From positions 1-64,000 of the forward strand of contig NZ_CAJYVQ010000006.1 in assembly GCF_913778665.1 (NCBI RefSeq): 64,000 nucleotides of DNA, in the 5' to 3' direction. Positions 25,811 to 34,590 of the stretch are shown in pieces. The notes under the pieces are model-generated. The model did no database searches, was not told the origin of the DNA, and saw nothing but the letters and a program-made list of their open reading frames with translations. Numbering within the stretch: the stretch's first letter is position 1; every line of letters begins with the position of its first letter. The stretch comes from an uncultured Stenotrophomonas sp. GTDB taxonomy: Bacteria; Pseudomonadota; Gammaproteobacteria; Xanthomonadales; Xanthomonadaceae. Both the position numbers and the translations under genes were made by a program.

Positions 25811-26239
25811 ATGAGCACTTTCACTGCCAAGAACGAGACCGTCCAGCGCGACTGGTACCTCGTCGACGCCGAGGGCAAGACCCTGGGCCGTCTCGCCACC
25901 GAGCTGGCCCGCCGTCTGCGTGGCAAGCACAAGCCGGTCTACACCCCGCACGTTGATACCGGCGACTACCTGGTCGTCATCAATGCAGAGAAGATTGCCG
26001 TCACCGGCAAGAAGCTGCAGGACAAGATGTATCACCGTTTCACCGGTTACATCGGCAACCTGAAGACCGAATCCCTGGCCCAGGCGCTGGAGCGCCACCC
26101 GGAGCGCGTGATCGAGATCGCCGTGAAGGGCATGCTGCCGAAGGGCCCGCTGGGTCGCCAGATGTACCGCAAGCTCAAGGTCTACGCTGGCACTGAGCAT
26201 CCGCACGCCGCACAGCAGCCGCAGGTTCTGGATATCTAA
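25811..26239 (+). CDS. rplM: 50S ribosomal protein L13
   Basis: A 142-aa ribosomal protein with the family hallmarks [54 protein letters not shown] and [20 protein letters not shown]. The length and the pairing with rpsI two bases downstream are universal in bacteria. Confidence 0.98.
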   Translation: MSTFTAKNETVQRDWYLVDAEGKTLGRLATELARRLRGKHKPVYTPHVDTGDYLVVINAEKIAVTGKKLQDKMYHRFTGYIGNLKTESLAQALERHPERVIEIAVKGMLPKGPLGRQMYRKLKVYAGTEHPHAAQQPQVLDI

Positions 26240-26241
26240 TC

Positions 26242-26634
26242 ATGGCTATCACTCAAAACTACGGCACTGGCCGCCGCAAGTCCTCCACCGCTCGCGTGTT
26301 CCTGCGCAAGGGTTCGGGCAACATCACCGTCAATGGCCGTCCGCTGGACGAGTTCTTCGGTCGTGAGACTGCGCGCATGATCGTGCGCCAGCCGCTCGAG
26401 CTGACCAAGAACACCGAAAGCTTCGACATCCTGGTCACCGCCGCTGGCGGCGGCACCACCGGCCAGGCCGGTGCGATCCGTCTGGGCATCGCCCGTGCTC
26501 TGGTCGAGTACGACGAAACCCTGAAGTCCGAGCTGCGCAAGGCTGGCTTCATGACCCGTGACGCCCGTGAAGTCGAGCGTAAGAAGGTCGGTCTGCACAA
26601 GGCCCGCCGCGCCACCCAGTTCTCCAAGCGCTGA
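26242..26634 (+). CDS. rpsI: 30S ribosomal protein S9
   Basis: A 130-aa ribosomal protein with [20 protein letters not shown] at the N-terminus, [14 protein letters not shown] in the middle and the C-terminal [11 protein letters not shown] tail that reaches the P-site tRNA. It is cotranscribed with rplM; a terminator follows at 26684. Confidence 0.98.
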   Translation: MAITQNYGTGRRKSSTARVFLRKGSGNITVNGRPLDEFFGRETARMIVRQPLELTKNTESFDILVTAAGGGTTGQAGAIRLGIARALVEYDETLKSELRKAGFMTRDAREVERKKVGLHKARRATQFSKR

Positions 26635-26683
26635 TTTACCGCGCCTGGTTGGGCTCCTTCGGGGGCCCGCTGGATGGAAAAAC

Positions 26684-26709
26684 AAAAGCCCGGCTTCGGC
26701 CGGGCTTTT
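26684..26709 (+). terminator. rho-independent terminator of rplM-rpsI
   Basis: AAAAGCCCGGC-TTCG-GCCGGGCTTTT is a 10+ bp stem with a UUCG-type loop and a T tract, 50 bp after the rpsI stop codon. The A run on the left makes it potentially bidirectional. Confidence 0.93.
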
Positions 26710-26735
26710 GCTGTTTCTGGGTTGTGCATTCCCAG

Positions 26736-26761
26736 GTTGCCGGCCAGCGGCCGGCACTACC
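26736..26761. repeat. GTAG-type REP palindrome
   Basis: GTTGCCGGCC-AGC-GGCCGGCACTAC ends in the reverse complement of GTAG. It is the inverse orientation of the copy at 4178. Confidence 0.75.
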
Positions 26762-26787
26762 CGTGGTTTCGCGTCTTGGGAGGAGGT

Positions 26788-26824
26788 GGGGCAGGGCCTT
26801 TTCCTGTGGAAAAGGATCCGCCCC
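26788..26824. repeat. GGGGTC-type palindrome, copy 3
   Basis: GGGGCAGGGCCTTTTCC-TGT-GGAAAAGGATCCGCCCC shares the inner CCTTTTCC/GGAAAAGG stem and the outer G4/C4 with the copy at 24920, but the outer pairs have changed from GTCGGA/TCCGAC to GCAGGG/TCCGCC. Confidence 0.65.
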
Positions 26825-26910
26825 CTGGTCTCTCTGGGGGAGAGCTCCTTTGGTGTTCAAGAGGATGCGCCCACAGGCGCGGGGATACGGTGAGATGCGT
26901 GACCAAACAA

Positions 26911-26946
26911 AAAAAAAGCCTGATCTTTCGATCAGGCTTTTTTCTT
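26911..26946 (-). terminator. terminator of the tRNA-Met/tRNA-Gln transcript (bidirectional)
   Basis: GCCTGATC-TTTC-GATCAGGC with a preceding run of A and a following run of T. On the minus strand it lies just downstream of tRNA-Gln and has a long T tract. Confidence 0.9.
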
Positions 26947-26953
26947 TTTTGTC

Positions 26954-27028
26954 TGGCTGCCCCGGATGGATTCGAACCACCGAATGCCTGAGTCAGAGTC
27001 AGGTGCCTTACCGCTTGGCGACGGGGCA
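26954..27028 (-). tRNA. tRNA-Gln (anticodon CTG)
   Basis: The 75-nt minus-strand sequence folds as a cloverleaf: acceptor TGCCCCG/CGGGGCA, D-arm with GCCAAGCGGTAAGGC, anticodon stem CCTGA/TCAGG with loop CTCTGAC (anticodon CTG reading CAG), T-arm with GGTTCGAATCC and an encoded 3' CCA. It closely resembles E. coli tRNA-Gln. It is downstream of tRNA-Met in the same transcript. Confidence 0.95.
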
Positions 27029-27083
27029 AAACGTGCAACTATTGTCTCACTTTTCACACTGAAAAACAACTTGATTTTCAGTG

Positions 27084-27160
27084 TGGTGGCTATGGGTGGA
27101 CTCGAACCACCGACCCCAGCATTATGAGTGCTGTGCTCTAACCGGCTGAGCTACATAGCC
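27084..27160 (-). tRNA. tRNA-Met (elongator, anticodon CAT)
   Basis: A 77-nt cloverleaf on the minus strand: acceptor GGCTATG/CATAGCC, anticodon stem CAGCA/TGCTG with loop CTCATAA, T-arm GGTTCGAGTCC and an encoded CCA. Overall similarity is to elongator tRNA-Met rather than initiator (no CGCGGG start, no three G-C pairs in the anticodon stem) or to lysidine-modified tRNA-Ile. Confidence 0.93.
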
Positions 27161-27174
27161 TTGGTGAGCCCGCT

Positions 27175-27203
27175 ATTCTGCGGATGTGTATCGTCCCTGT
27201 CAA
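27175..27203 (-). promoter_or_regulatory. promoter of the tRNA-Met/tRNA-Gln operon
   Basis: On the minus strand TTGACA (27203-27198) and CAGAAT (27180-27175) are separated by 17 bp. Transcription would start only a few bases before the mature tRNA-Met 5' end. Confidence 0.8.
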
Positions 27204-27281
27204 CACTTTTGTACCGCGCTTGTGGGCTGACAGGCGGCATGGGATAGTCCCAACCAGTAGATTTTCTTAGGAGTCCGCATC

Positions 27282-27902
27282 GTGATCGATCCGGACGGCT
27301 ATCGACCGAACGTCGGCATTGTGCTGATGCGGCAGGACGGCCAGGTGTTCTGGGCACGACGTGTGCGCCGGGATGGCTGGCAGTTCCCGCAGGGTGGCAT
27401 GAACACCGACGAGACGCCTGTCGAGGCCATGTATCGTGAACTGCAGGAAGAGACCGGCCTGCTGCCTGAGCATGTGGAAGTGCTCGGGGCGACGCCCGGC
27501 TGGCTGCGCTACAAGCTGCCGGCGCGGGCCATCCGCCGCAATGAGCGGCAGGTCTGCATCGGGCAGAAGCAGGTCTGGTTCCTGCTGCGCCTGACCGGCG
27601 ACGAATCCCACGTGAAGCTCGACCACACCGACTCGCCGGAGTTCGACCACTGGCGCTGGGTGGATTTCTGGTACCCGGTGGAGCACGTGGTGATGTTCAA
27701 GCGTGGCGTCTATGCGCGTGCCCTGCGACATCTGGCGCCCCTGGCGCGCGGGGTGGCCGGGCAGGGCGTTACCGCCATGCCCAAGAGTGCCGCCGAGGCC
27801 TGGATGCCGGGCCACACCGCCGGCCATGACCGCCCCCGCAAGCGCCCGCGAAGCCGCGGTTACTGGCCAAAGAAGGCCACGGGCGACGTTCCATCCAACT
27901 GA
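27282..27902 (+). CDS. rppH: RNA pyrophosphohydrolase
   Basis: A 206-aa Nudix hydrolase that removes pyrophosphate from mRNA 5' ends and starts RNase E decay. The Nudix box [20 protein letters not shown] is intact, with QFPQGG just before it and [20 protein letters not shown] after. The core is ~160 aa as in E. coli; the extra basic C-terminal tail ([15 protein letters not shown]) is typical of xanthomonads. GTG 27282 follows TAGGAG. Confidence 0.94.
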   Translation: MIDPDGYRPNVGIVLMRQDGQVFWARRVRRDGWQFPQGGMNTDETPVEAMYRELQEETGLLPEHVEVLGATPGWLRYKLPARAIRRNERQVCIGQKQVWFLLRLTGDESHVKLDHTDSPEFDHWRWVDFWYPVEHVVMFKRGVYARALRHLAPLARGVAGQGVTAMPKSAAEAWMPGHTAGHDRPRKRPRSRGYWPKKATGDVPSN

Positions 27903-27917
27903 TCGGCTGAACGGTAT

Positions 27918-27968
27918 CGAGAATGGTTCAGGCCTCTGATTGACAACCATTCTCGTTTCCATTGGAAT
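27918..27968 (+). promoter_or_regulatory. bfd promoter with overlapping Fur-like inverted repeat
   Basis: CGAGAATGGTT (27918-27928) and AACCATTCTCG (27945-27955) form an 11-bp perfect inverted repeat with a 16-bp spacer. TTGACA (27940-27945) and TGGAAT (27963-27968) are 17 bp apart, so one arm sits between -35 and -10. The GAGAATGGTT half resembles Fur-box halves (GATAAT/GAGAAT). Iron repression of bfd is expected physiologically. Confidence 0.6.
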
Positions 27969-28010
27969 ATCCACCAGGCCACTCTTGGCCTGTCAGCCCG
28001 GTTCACGCCT

Positions 28011-28220
28011 GTGTACGTCTGCATCTGCAACGGAGTCACCGACCACCAGATCCGCGAAGCCGCCAGCCATGGCGTCAGCACGGTGGCCGAACTGACCATG
28101 CGTACCGGCTGTGGCGCCACCTGCGGTTCCTGCCTGGACATGGCCGGCGAGCTGCTGGCCAAGGCACGTGCCACCCACGATCTGCCGCTGCCGGTACTTG
28201 GCCTGGCCCAGGTTGCCTGA
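28011..28220 (+). CDS. bfd: bacterioferritin-associated ferredoxin
   Basis: A 69-aa [2Fe-2S] protein that reduces iron stored in bacterioferritin so that it can be released. Four Cys ligands are in MYVCICNGVTDHQIREA and TGCGATCGSCLDMAGEL, the Bfd pattern (C-x-C near the start and C-x2-C later). It starts with GTG 28011 and stands before bfr, its partner. The upstream inverted repeat suggests iron control. Confidence 0.93.
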   Translation: MYVCICNGVTDHQIREAASHGVSTVAELTMRTGCGATCGSCLDMAGELLAKARATHDLPLPVLGLAQVA

Positions 28221-28361
28221 CCGTCTTTCGCGGCGGATTGACGCCGCGTTTCCGCCTCCTTCAGCGACCGCCGCGCAGGCCAATGCGCACGATTCGCGTT
28301 CCTTCACCGCGGCGCGCAAGGCGCTAAAGTGCCTGCGTTTTCAGCGTGCAGGAGCATCCCC

Positions 28362-28832
28362 ATGAAGGGCGACACCAAGGTCATCGAATTCCTCAACAAA
28401 GTCCTCTACAACGAGCTGACCGCGATCAACCAGTACTTCCTGCACGCCAAGATGCTGAAGAACTGGGGCATCAAGGAGCTGGCCGAACACGAGTACAAGG
28501 AATCGATCGACGAGATGAAGCATGCCGACATGCTCGCCGACCGCATCCTGTTCCTCGAAGGCCTGCCGAACTTCCAGGCGCTGGGCAAGCTGCGCATTGG
28601 CGAGAACCCGACCGAGATCCTGCAGTGCGACCTGTCGCTGGAACGCGACGGCGTGGTCACCCTGCGCGAGGCCGTGGCCTATGCGGATTCGGTCGGTGAC
28701 TACGTCAGCCGCCAGTTGTTCGTGAAGATCCTCGACTCGGAGGAGGAACACATCGACTGGCTGGAAACCCAGCTGGACCTGATCGAGCGCATCGGCGAGC
28801 CGAAGTACCTGCTGAGCAAGCTGGAAGACTGA
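28362..28832 (+). CDS. bfr: bacterioferritin
   Basis: A 156-aa haem-containing iron-storage protein that forms a 24-mer. All ferroxidase ligands are in the standard positions (Glu18, Glu51, His54, Glu94, Glu127, His130) and Met52 is the haem ligand. CAGGAG precedes ATG 28362. It is 141 bp downstream of bfd. Confidence 0.96.
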   Translation: MKGDTKVIEFLNKVLYNELTAINQYFLHAKMLKNWGIKELAEHEYKESIDEMKHADMLADRILFLEGLPNFQALGKLRIGENPTEILQCDLSLERDGVVTLREAVAYADSVGDYVSRQLFVKILDSEEEHIDWLETQLDLIERIGEPKYLLSKLED

Positions 28833-28843
28833 GCGTTCGCATG

Positions 28844-28869
28844 GAGCGTCGAGCCATGCTCGACGCTAC
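28844..28869. repeat. REP-like palindrome
   Basis: GAGCGTCGAGC-CAT-GCTCGACGCTAC is an 11-bp stem between the convergent bfr and histidine kinase genes. The same stem occurs within the larger hairpin at 62304-62377. Confidence 0.75.
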
Positions 28870-28872
28870 CGG

Positions 28873-31113
28873 TTACCGGTGCTGGCCGAGGTAGCCGGTC
28901 AGCGCCACGCGCGCACGGGCGAACTCGGCCACCAGCAGCGCCACCGCCACGGCGGGGCGCTGCAGGCTGCCGCTGCGGGCTTCGTGCTCGATGCGTCGCG
29001 CCACCGCCGACAGCGACAACGCGCCGACGTTCGCACTGGATGATTTCAGGCTGTGCGCGACTGCCAGCAGGCGGGTGTCGTCGCCGGCCTGTGCGGCCTG
29101 CTGCAACTGCTGTACCAGTGCGGGCGTGTCTTCCAGGAACACCGAAATGATCTGGTTGGCGGCCTCGCCGATCACCGCGCGCAGTTCGTCCAGTACTGCG
29201 CGGTCGAGCACCGGTTGCGGGGCCACGCTGGCTGGCTTGGCTTGTGGCGTCGAGCGTGCGCGACGATCGCCCGATCGATCGCTGTCGAGTTCCGCCAACC
29301 GAGCATGGCCCGGCTCTACCGGGGGCGCGCCGTCGAGCAGGCTCGACGCTACGGCATCGCCAGACCGCTGGCCCCAGCGCCGCAACAACGCATGCAGCGT
29401 GCCGCGTGTAATCGGTTTGGACAGGTAGTCGTCCATCCCCGCCTGCAGGCAGCGCTCGCGGTCGCCGGCCATGGCGTTGGCAGTCATCGCGATGATTGGC
29501 AGCCGCGCCAGCCCGCGCTCGGTTTCCTCGGCACGCCAGCGGCGGGTGGCGGCGTAGCCGTCCAGCACCGGCATCTGGCAGTCCATCAGCACCACATCCA
29601 TGCCGCCTTCGCGCAGCAGCCCCAGGGCCTGCTCGCCATCGGCTGCGTTGCGTACTTCGCACTGGAATACGCGCAGCAGCTGCTCGGCGACCATCCGGTT
29701 GACGGTGTTGTCTTCCACCAGCAGCACGCGCAGGTGCAGCGGCGGCAGCGTGGTGGTCGCCGGCGCTTCCTCTGCGTTGGCCAGCAGGGCCGCCGGGCGC
29801 GCCTGCGTGGTGGGTGCGGCCAGCAGGGCATGCAGGGCCGCATCGTCGAAATGCGCCGGCAACGCCTGCTGACGCGGCCGCGCCGGCATTGCATCATCCT
29901 GCAGCCACAGCACGTGCAGGCCGTCGTCGTCGCCGCGCTCGGCCAGCGCCTGCTGCAGTGTCGCCTCGCCGTGCCGGCGCGCACGCGCATCGATCAGCAG
30001 CCAGGCTGGCGCCGGTTGCCCCGGGCGCGGCATTGCGCGCAGGCGCTCGACCAGTTCGTCGAGCTGCGCCAGCGCCAGCGCCTGCACCTGCAGCCCGTGA
30101 TGGGCCGCAATGCGCTCGACTCGCGCCTGCAGCAGCGCATCGCCGCTGAACAACAGCAGCGCGGCCGGCGCGCGTGCCATCGCAGGCAGGTCGCCGGGCA
30201 CCTTCAACAGCGGAATCTCGAACCAGAACGTGGCGCCCTGGCCGGGCGTGGACTGCACGCCGATGCGCCCGTGCATCAGGTCGATGATGCGCTTGCAGAT
30301 CGCCAGGCCCAGGCCGGTGCCGCCGTAGATGCGGGTGGTCGAGGCGTCGGCCTGGCTGAAGGACTGGAACAGGCGTGCCTGCAGGGCCTCGTCGATGCCG
30401 ATGCCAGTGTCGACGATCTCGAAGCGCAGCTGGTGCTGCGCCGCGCTTTCGCCCAGGCGCTGCACCCGCAGCAGCACCTGGCCGCGGGCGGTGAACTTGA
30501 TGGCGTTGGCCAGCAGGTTGCTCAGTACCTGCCGCAGCCGCACCGGATCGCCACGCACCGGCAGGCGCACCGTCGGATCCAGCTGCAGCCCCAGTGACAG
30601 GCCCTTGGAATCGGCGGCGCGCTGCATCAGCTGCACCACGCCATCGAGCAGGTCGCGCAGGTTGAAGCTGGTGATCTCCAGTTCCAGCGCCTGCGCTTCC
30701 AGCCGCGAGTAGTCGAGGATGTCGTCGACGATGCGCAGCAGCTGCTGCGAGCTGGCCGATGCGGTGGCCAGCATCTGCCGCTGGTCTTCACCCAGCGGGC
30801 CACGTGCGATCAGCTCCAGCATCGGCAGGATGCCGTTGAGCGGCGTGCGGATTTCATGGCTCATCGTGGCCAGGAATTCGCCCTTGGCCAGCACCGCCGC
30901 TTCGGCGGCCTGCTTGGCCTGCAGCAGCTGCTGTTCCAGCTGCCCCTGGCGCTCGGTGGTGTGGCGCAACTGGTCGCGCTCGCTGGCCAGCGTGTTGCGT
31001 TCCCGCTGCAGCAGGGCCAGCGCACGATCCCGTGCGCGCAGGCGCAGGCCCATCAGCAGCAGCCCCGCCGCTGCCACCATGAGCGCCGCCAGCAGCGCGA
31101 CCCACAGCGGCAC
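28873..31113 (-). CDS. hybrid sensor histidine kinase with REC and Hpt domains
   Basis: A 746-aa inner-membrane kinase. One N-terminal helix (residues ~4-22) and a coiled coil (~28-75) lead to the HisKA H-box KGEFLATMSHEIRTPLNGIL (His86), an HATPase domain (N-box NLLANAIKFT, VDTGIGIDEALQ, GTGLGLAICKRI), a variable region, a receiver (VLLVEDNTVNRM, LMDCQMPVLDGYAA; ~455-575) and a C-terminal Hpt (AHSLKSSSANVGALS; ~640-746). No periplasmic sensor domain is present, so the signal is probably cytoplasmic or within the membrane. It starts with GTG 31113, one base after the stop of the upstream EAL gene, so the pair is translationally coupled and the Hpt may feed the partner's receiver. Confidence 0.92.
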   Translation of the reverse strand: MPLWVALLAALMVAAAGLLLMGLRLRARDRALALLQRERNTLASERDQLRHTTERQGQLEQQLLQAKQAAEAAVLAKGEFLATMSHEIRTPLNGILPMLELIARGPLGEDQRQMLATASASSQQLLRIVDDILDYSRLEAQALELEITSFNLRDLLDGVVQLMQRAADSKGLSLGLQLDPTVRLPVRGDPVRLRQVLSNLLANAIKFTARGQVLLRVQRLGESAAQHQLRFEIVDTGIGIDEALQARLFQSFSQADASTTRIYGGTGLGLAICKRIIDLMHGRIGVQSTPGQGATFWFEIPLLKVPGDLPAMARAPAALLLFSGDALLQARVERIAAHHGLQVQALALAQLDELVERLRAMPRPGQPAPAWLLIDARARRHGEATLQQALAERGDDDGLHVLWLQDDAMPARPRQQALPAHFDDAALHALLAAPTTQARPAALLANAEEAPATTTLPPLHLRVLLVEDNTVNRMVAEQLLRVFQCEVRNAADGEQALGLLREGGMDVVLMDCQMPVLDGYAATRRWRAEETERGLARLPIIAMTANAMAGDRERCLQAGMDDYLSKPITRGTLHALLRRWGQRSGDAVASSLLDGAPPVEPGHARLAELDSDRSGDRRARSTPQAKPASVAPQPVLDRAVLDELRAVIGEAANQIISVFLEDTPALVQQLQQAAQAGDDTRLLAVAHSLKSSSANVGALSLSAVARRIEHEARSGSLQRPAVAVALLVAEFARARVALTGYLGQHR

Positions 31114-31114
31114 C

Positions 31115-33001
31115 TCAGAGCACCGCGTTGTGGAAGTCGAAGTTCAGGTCACTGCCGGCCGACTGCACCATGTTGCCCTGGATGTAGTCGACACCGCCCA
31201 CCCACATTGCGGCAGCGGCCTGCGGGTCTTCGATCTGCTGGCCGATGATCTGCAGCCCCGCACCGTGCGCGCGTTCGATCGCCCGGCGCAGTTCCTCGCG
31301 GGTGGCCGGATTGGTATGGCTGCTGGAGAAACGCGCGGCCATGCGCACGAACGACAGGGGCAGTTGGGTCAGCAACGCATCGGCTTCGCCGCCCGGCTCG
31401 AACTGGCTCAGGCAGAAGCGCACGCCGGCCCCGGTCATGCGCTGGCAGAACTGCTGCAGCGGTACGGTGTGGATCAAGGCGTCGGGCAGGCGCACGTCGA
31501 TCACCAGCGCGCTGCCGGGCAGGTCGCGCCGCTGCAGTGATTCCAGCAGCCAGTCGGTGAACGCATCGCGCTGCAGTGTGCGCAGCGACTGCGAGACGAA
31601 CAGGTTCAGCGGCTGTGTCGCGTGCCGGTACAGGTCCAGCAGGCCCAGCGCATGGTCCATCACCTGCTGGTCGAGGTCGGCGATGCGGCCGGCGGCTTCG
31701 GCGGCCGGGATCACCTGGCCGGCGGCCAGCACCGTGCCATCGGCCTGGCGCAGGCGCAGCAGCAGCTGGTACTGCGCGGTATTGCCGCCGGCGACGGCGA
31801 CAATCGGCTGATACGCCAGTTCCAGCTGGCCTTCCAGCAACGCCAGGTGTTCCTGATCACTGACCGCGTCGCGATGTACGTGGCCGGCCACGCCGGCGCT
31901 GAGCAGGCGTGCCTGCAGTGTGGTGCGTTCGACGGCTTCCAGCGCGCTGTGGGCATCGTCGAAGCCGGGCGACAGCGGTGCATAGCCGACCACGCCGCGC
32001 AGGTGCACGGACTCGTCGTCGCGGATCACGAAGGCCCGTACCGACAGCTGCTCGCGCAGGGCGGCGGCGATGCCTTCCAGGCTGTCCTCGGCGGCATTGC
32101 GCGCCAGCAGCAGGAAGCTGTTGTCGTTCAGGCGCGCCAGCAGGTGCGGATGGCCAGCCTCGGCCAGGCGCTGTCCGGCCTGTACCATCAGGCGTTCAAA
32201 GGCGGCATAGCCGTAGCGCTCGCGCAGGCCCAGCGCACTGGAGACTTCGACGAAGAACACCCCGCCCGTGTCGCGGTGGGCGAGGGCGGCGTTGAGCTGC
32301 TGCAGGACGTGGTGGCGCGTCGGCAGGCCGGTTTCCGGATTGCTGGTGGCCGGCGCGCCGGACGCACCGGGCAGGGTCGCGGCCTGCGCACGTGCACGGC
32401 GGATGCGGTTGGACACGGCGGCGATCAGGTGGCGCGGCCGGATCGGCTTGCTGAGGTAATCGTCGGCGCCGCTGTCGAGCACCTCGAACTGGCGCTCCGG
32501 ATCCGGGTCGCCGCTGAGGAACACGATCGGCAGCAGCTGCAGGCCGGGTTGCTGGCGGATCAGCGCAGTCAGGCGCATGCCATCCAGGCCGGGCAGGTGC
32601 AGGTCCATCAGGATCAGGTCCGGATGGTGTTCCTTGATCGCCTGCAGCGCGCCATCGGCGTCGCTGTGCACGATCGCCTGCATCCCGGCGCCGTGCAGCA
32701 CGCTCTGGGCGAACAGGGCCTGGGCGCGATCGTCTTCGACGATCAGCACGCGGTAGGGCGAGTCGGACGGTGACGGTGCGTGGTCGCTGTTGCCTGCTTC
32801 GGCGGCAGTTGCCGCGATCGGGCCGGGCAGCGGCGGCGGTGCCGCATTGGCCATGGCGGCACCGGCAGCGGCGACAGGCACCGTGGTGGGCGTTGCGGCG
32901 GTGGGGCTGGTCGCGGTGCTGGCCCAGCGTTGCCAATGATCGGCCGGAGGGGTTTCAGCGCGTCCCGGGCGGGCGCCCGCGGGGGATTCGTTTGCGGCCA
33001 T
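31115..33001 (-). CDS. response regulator with degenerate GGDEF and EAL domains
   Basis: A 628-aa protein. A low-complexity N-terminus (~1-80) precedes a receiver (VLIVEDDRAQ, phospho-acceptor Asp133 in LILMDLHLPG, Lys in DDYLSKPIRPR). The GGDEF domain (~215-330) has LNDNSF in place of GGDEF, and the EAL domain (~370-628) has YQLLLRL in place of EALLR, CLSQFEPGG in place of the DDFGTG loop and IIGQQIED in place of the EGVE motif. It is therefore unlikely to make or cleave c-di-GMP, but may bind it like FimX/Filp. ATG 33001 has AGGAG six bases upstream; ATG 33022 is not preceded by one. It is coupled to the hybrid kinase. Confidence 0.9.
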   Translation of the reverse strand: MAANESPAGARPGRAETPPADHWQRWASTATSPTAATPTTVPVAAAGAAMANAAPPPLPGPIAATAAEAGNSDHAPSPSDSPYRVLIVEDDRAQALFAQSVLHGAGMQAIVHSDADGALQAIKEHHPDLILMDLHLPGLDGMRLTALIRQQPGLQLLPIVFLSGDPDPERQFEVLDSGADDYLSKPIRPRHLIAAVSNRIRRARAQAATLPGASGAPATSNPETGLPTRHHVLQQLNAALAHRDTGGVFFVEVSSALGLRERYGYAAFERLMVQAGQRLAEAGHPHLLARLNDNSFLLLARNAAEDSLEGIAAALREQLSVRAFVIRDDESVHLRGVVGYAPLSPGFDDAHSALEAVERTTLQARLLSAGVAGHVHRDAVSDQEHLALLEGQLELAYQPIVAVAGGNTAQYQLLLRLRQADGTVLAAGQVIPAAEAAGRIADLDQQVMDHALGLLDLYRHATQPLNLFVSQSLRTLQRDAFTDWLLESLQRRDLPGSALVIDVRLPDALIHTVPLQQFCQRMTGAGVRFCLSQFEPGGEADALLTQLPLSFVRMAARFSSSHTNPATREELRRAIERAHGAGLQIIGQQIEDPQAAAAMWVGGVDYIQGNMVQSAGSDLNFDFHNAVL

Positions 33002-33045
33002 CGGTGCTCCTGGTGTTCGCATCCATTATGCGACAAGCCCGGCGG

Positions 33046-33663
33046 TCAGCCGCTGCTGTGCTGTCGTGGACTGTCGGCTGCAGCACCGCGCGCCAGCCAG
33101 CGCACGCCCTTCCACAACGCGCGCCAGACCAGCCACACCAGCAGCGCGCCGGCCAGGCTGCAGGCCAGCACCACCACCAGCGCGATCCACGGGTGCGCCA
33201 GTGCCAGCGCCAGACCGCCGACCACCACGGTGTCTTCGGCGGCCGACGCTACCCAGTTGCTGGCCGGCTCCGGCGAGGTGTTGAGCAGGGCGCGGGTGCC
33301 GGCCTTCAGGCCGTGGCTGGCCAGGGCGACACCGGCGCCGGCGGCAAGTGCGCCGGTTCCCAGCTGGCCGTCCGGCGACAGCGTGGCGGCAGCGAGGAAG
33401 GCACCGGCGGGCACGCGCGCCAGGGTCTGTACAAGGTCCCAGGCCGAGTCCACGCCAGGAATCTTGTCGGCAAAGAATTCGGTGATCGCCAGTGCCGCAG
33501 ACGTGCCCAGCACCCACCACGATTCGGTGGCCTGCAGGGCGGGCGGCAGATCGACCCAGCCGAGCAGTCCGGCCAGGCCGACGCCGAACACGGTGAGGTA
33601 GACGCGGATGCCGGCCAGCCAGGCCAGCAGGATGCCGATCACGAACAGATGGGCTTCGGTCAT
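33046..33663 (-). CDS. DUF4126 membrane protein
   Basis: A 205-aa protein with five or six hydrophobic segments. The sequence LAWLAGIRVYLTVFGVGLAG, ITEFFADKIPGVDSAWD and ALASHGLKAGTRALLNTSPE is typical of the DUF4126 family. No function is known. ATG 33663 follows GGAG; an upstream frame to 33702 is open but lacks a site. Confidence 0.8.
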   Translation of the reverse strand: MTEAHLFVIGILLAWLAGIRVYLTVFGVGLAGLLGWVDLPPALQATESWWVLGTSAALAITEFFADKIPGVDSAWDLVQTLARVPAGAFLAAATLSPDGQLGTGALAAGAGVALASHGLKAGTRALLNTSPEPASNWVASAAEDTVVVGGLALALAHPWIALVVVLACSLAGALLVWLVWRALWKGVRWLARGAAADSPRQHSSG

Positions 33664-33842
33664 GGCGGTGCTCCGGCGACGGAACTGTGCAGGGGGCCAC
33701 ACTATCGGCGATGGCGTGGCTGAACGCCACCGGCCGCGGCCGGGCCCTGCGCAGGAAACCCGCCCGTCCTGTCATACACTAGCCCGTCGTTTGCCACAGG
33801 GGCCGTACTGGTGTCGCCCTCGCGATGCCCCGGAATCCACCC

Positions 33843-34586
33843 ATGACCAACCGCCCTCCCATGCGCGTGCAGGTGCGCCTGCCCGGTGCGCCGCAACCGC
33901 CTGCCGACCGTCGCCGCCTGCTGGTGATGGGCGGCATCTGGCTGCTCAGCCTGGTGCTGGCGGTACTGGGCGGCTGCTGGATGGCCACCCCGCGCGATGC
34001 CCAGGGCCAGCGCCTGCAGGCCGCCGAGAAGCGCGCCGAGGCGCTGCAGGGCCAACTGACCGAGCTGCGCCAGAAGCAGGCCACGCTGGAAGCCTCCGAC
34101 CGCATCAGTCGTGCCGCCAACACCGAAGTGCAGTCCTCGCTGGCCGAGCGCGACGAGGAAATCGCCGGCCTGCGCGCCGACGTGGCGTTCTACGAGCGCC
34201 TGGTCGGATCGACCAGTCAGCGCAAGGGCCTGAACACCCATTCGATCGAGTTCAGCCCGGAAGCGGCCGGCACCTGGCAGTACACCGCCGTGCTGACCCA
34301 GAACCTCAACCGCGGTGCCATCAGCCAGGGGCAGATGCGTTTCACCGTGGAAGGCGTGAAGAACGGCAAGCTGGCCACGATCAGCTGGGATGATCTGCAC
34401 CAGCGCAGCAAGGTGCCGGGACAGGATTACTCGTTCCGGTACTTCCAGCAGATCACCGGCAGCGTGATGCTGCCGGCTGACTTCACCCCGCAACGCGTGC
34501 GGGTGACATTGGGGAGTGGTACGGGGGGTACCACCCAGGTATTCGACTGGAAACAGGCCGGTGCGCCGGCCAGCAAAGGGGAGTAG
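33843..34586 (+). CDS. single-span membrane protein with coiled coil (DUF6776-like)
   Basis: A 247-aa protein with a basic N-terminus, one membrane helix (RLLVMGGIWLLSLVLAVLGG, residues ~27-46), a coiled coil (~58-125, rich in Ala/Glu/Gln heptads such as QAAEKRAEALQGQLTELR) and a C-terminal beta-rich domain with TWQYTAVLTQNLNRGAISQG. Its position directly before a bactofilin gene (4-bp gap) and ErpA is a conserved arrangement as far as I recall in Xanthomonadaceae. It may anchor the bactofilin to the membrane; this is inference. Confidence 0.75.
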   Translation: MTNRPPMRVQVRLPGAPQPPADRRRLLVMGGIWLLSLVLAVLGGCWMATPRDAQGQRLQAAEKRAEALQGQLTELRQKQATLEASDRISRAANTEVQSSLAERDEEIAGLRADVAFYERLVGSTSQRKGLNTHSIEFSPEAAGTWQYTAVLTQNLNRGAISQGQMRFTVEGVKNGKLATISWDDLHQRSKVPGQDYSFRYFQQITGSVMLPADFTPQRVRVTLGSGTGGTTQVFDWKQAGAPASKGE

Positions 34587-34590
34587 GCAG

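Larger units (their letters stand above)
26635..26953. other. 319-bp gap between rpsI and the tRNA pair
   Basis: No protein gene. It contains, in order, a strong terminator (26684-26709), a REP palindrome (26736-26761), a GGGGTC-family-like palindrome (26788-26824) and a bidirectional terminator (26911-26946). This stacking of four hairpins separates the ribosomal protein operon from the opposing tRNA transcript. Confidence 0.8.

Noticed and set aside
26635-27203. rRNA operon or more tRNAs near the two tRNA genes
   Set aside because: Only two cloverleaves are present; the rest is terminators, repeats and a promoter.
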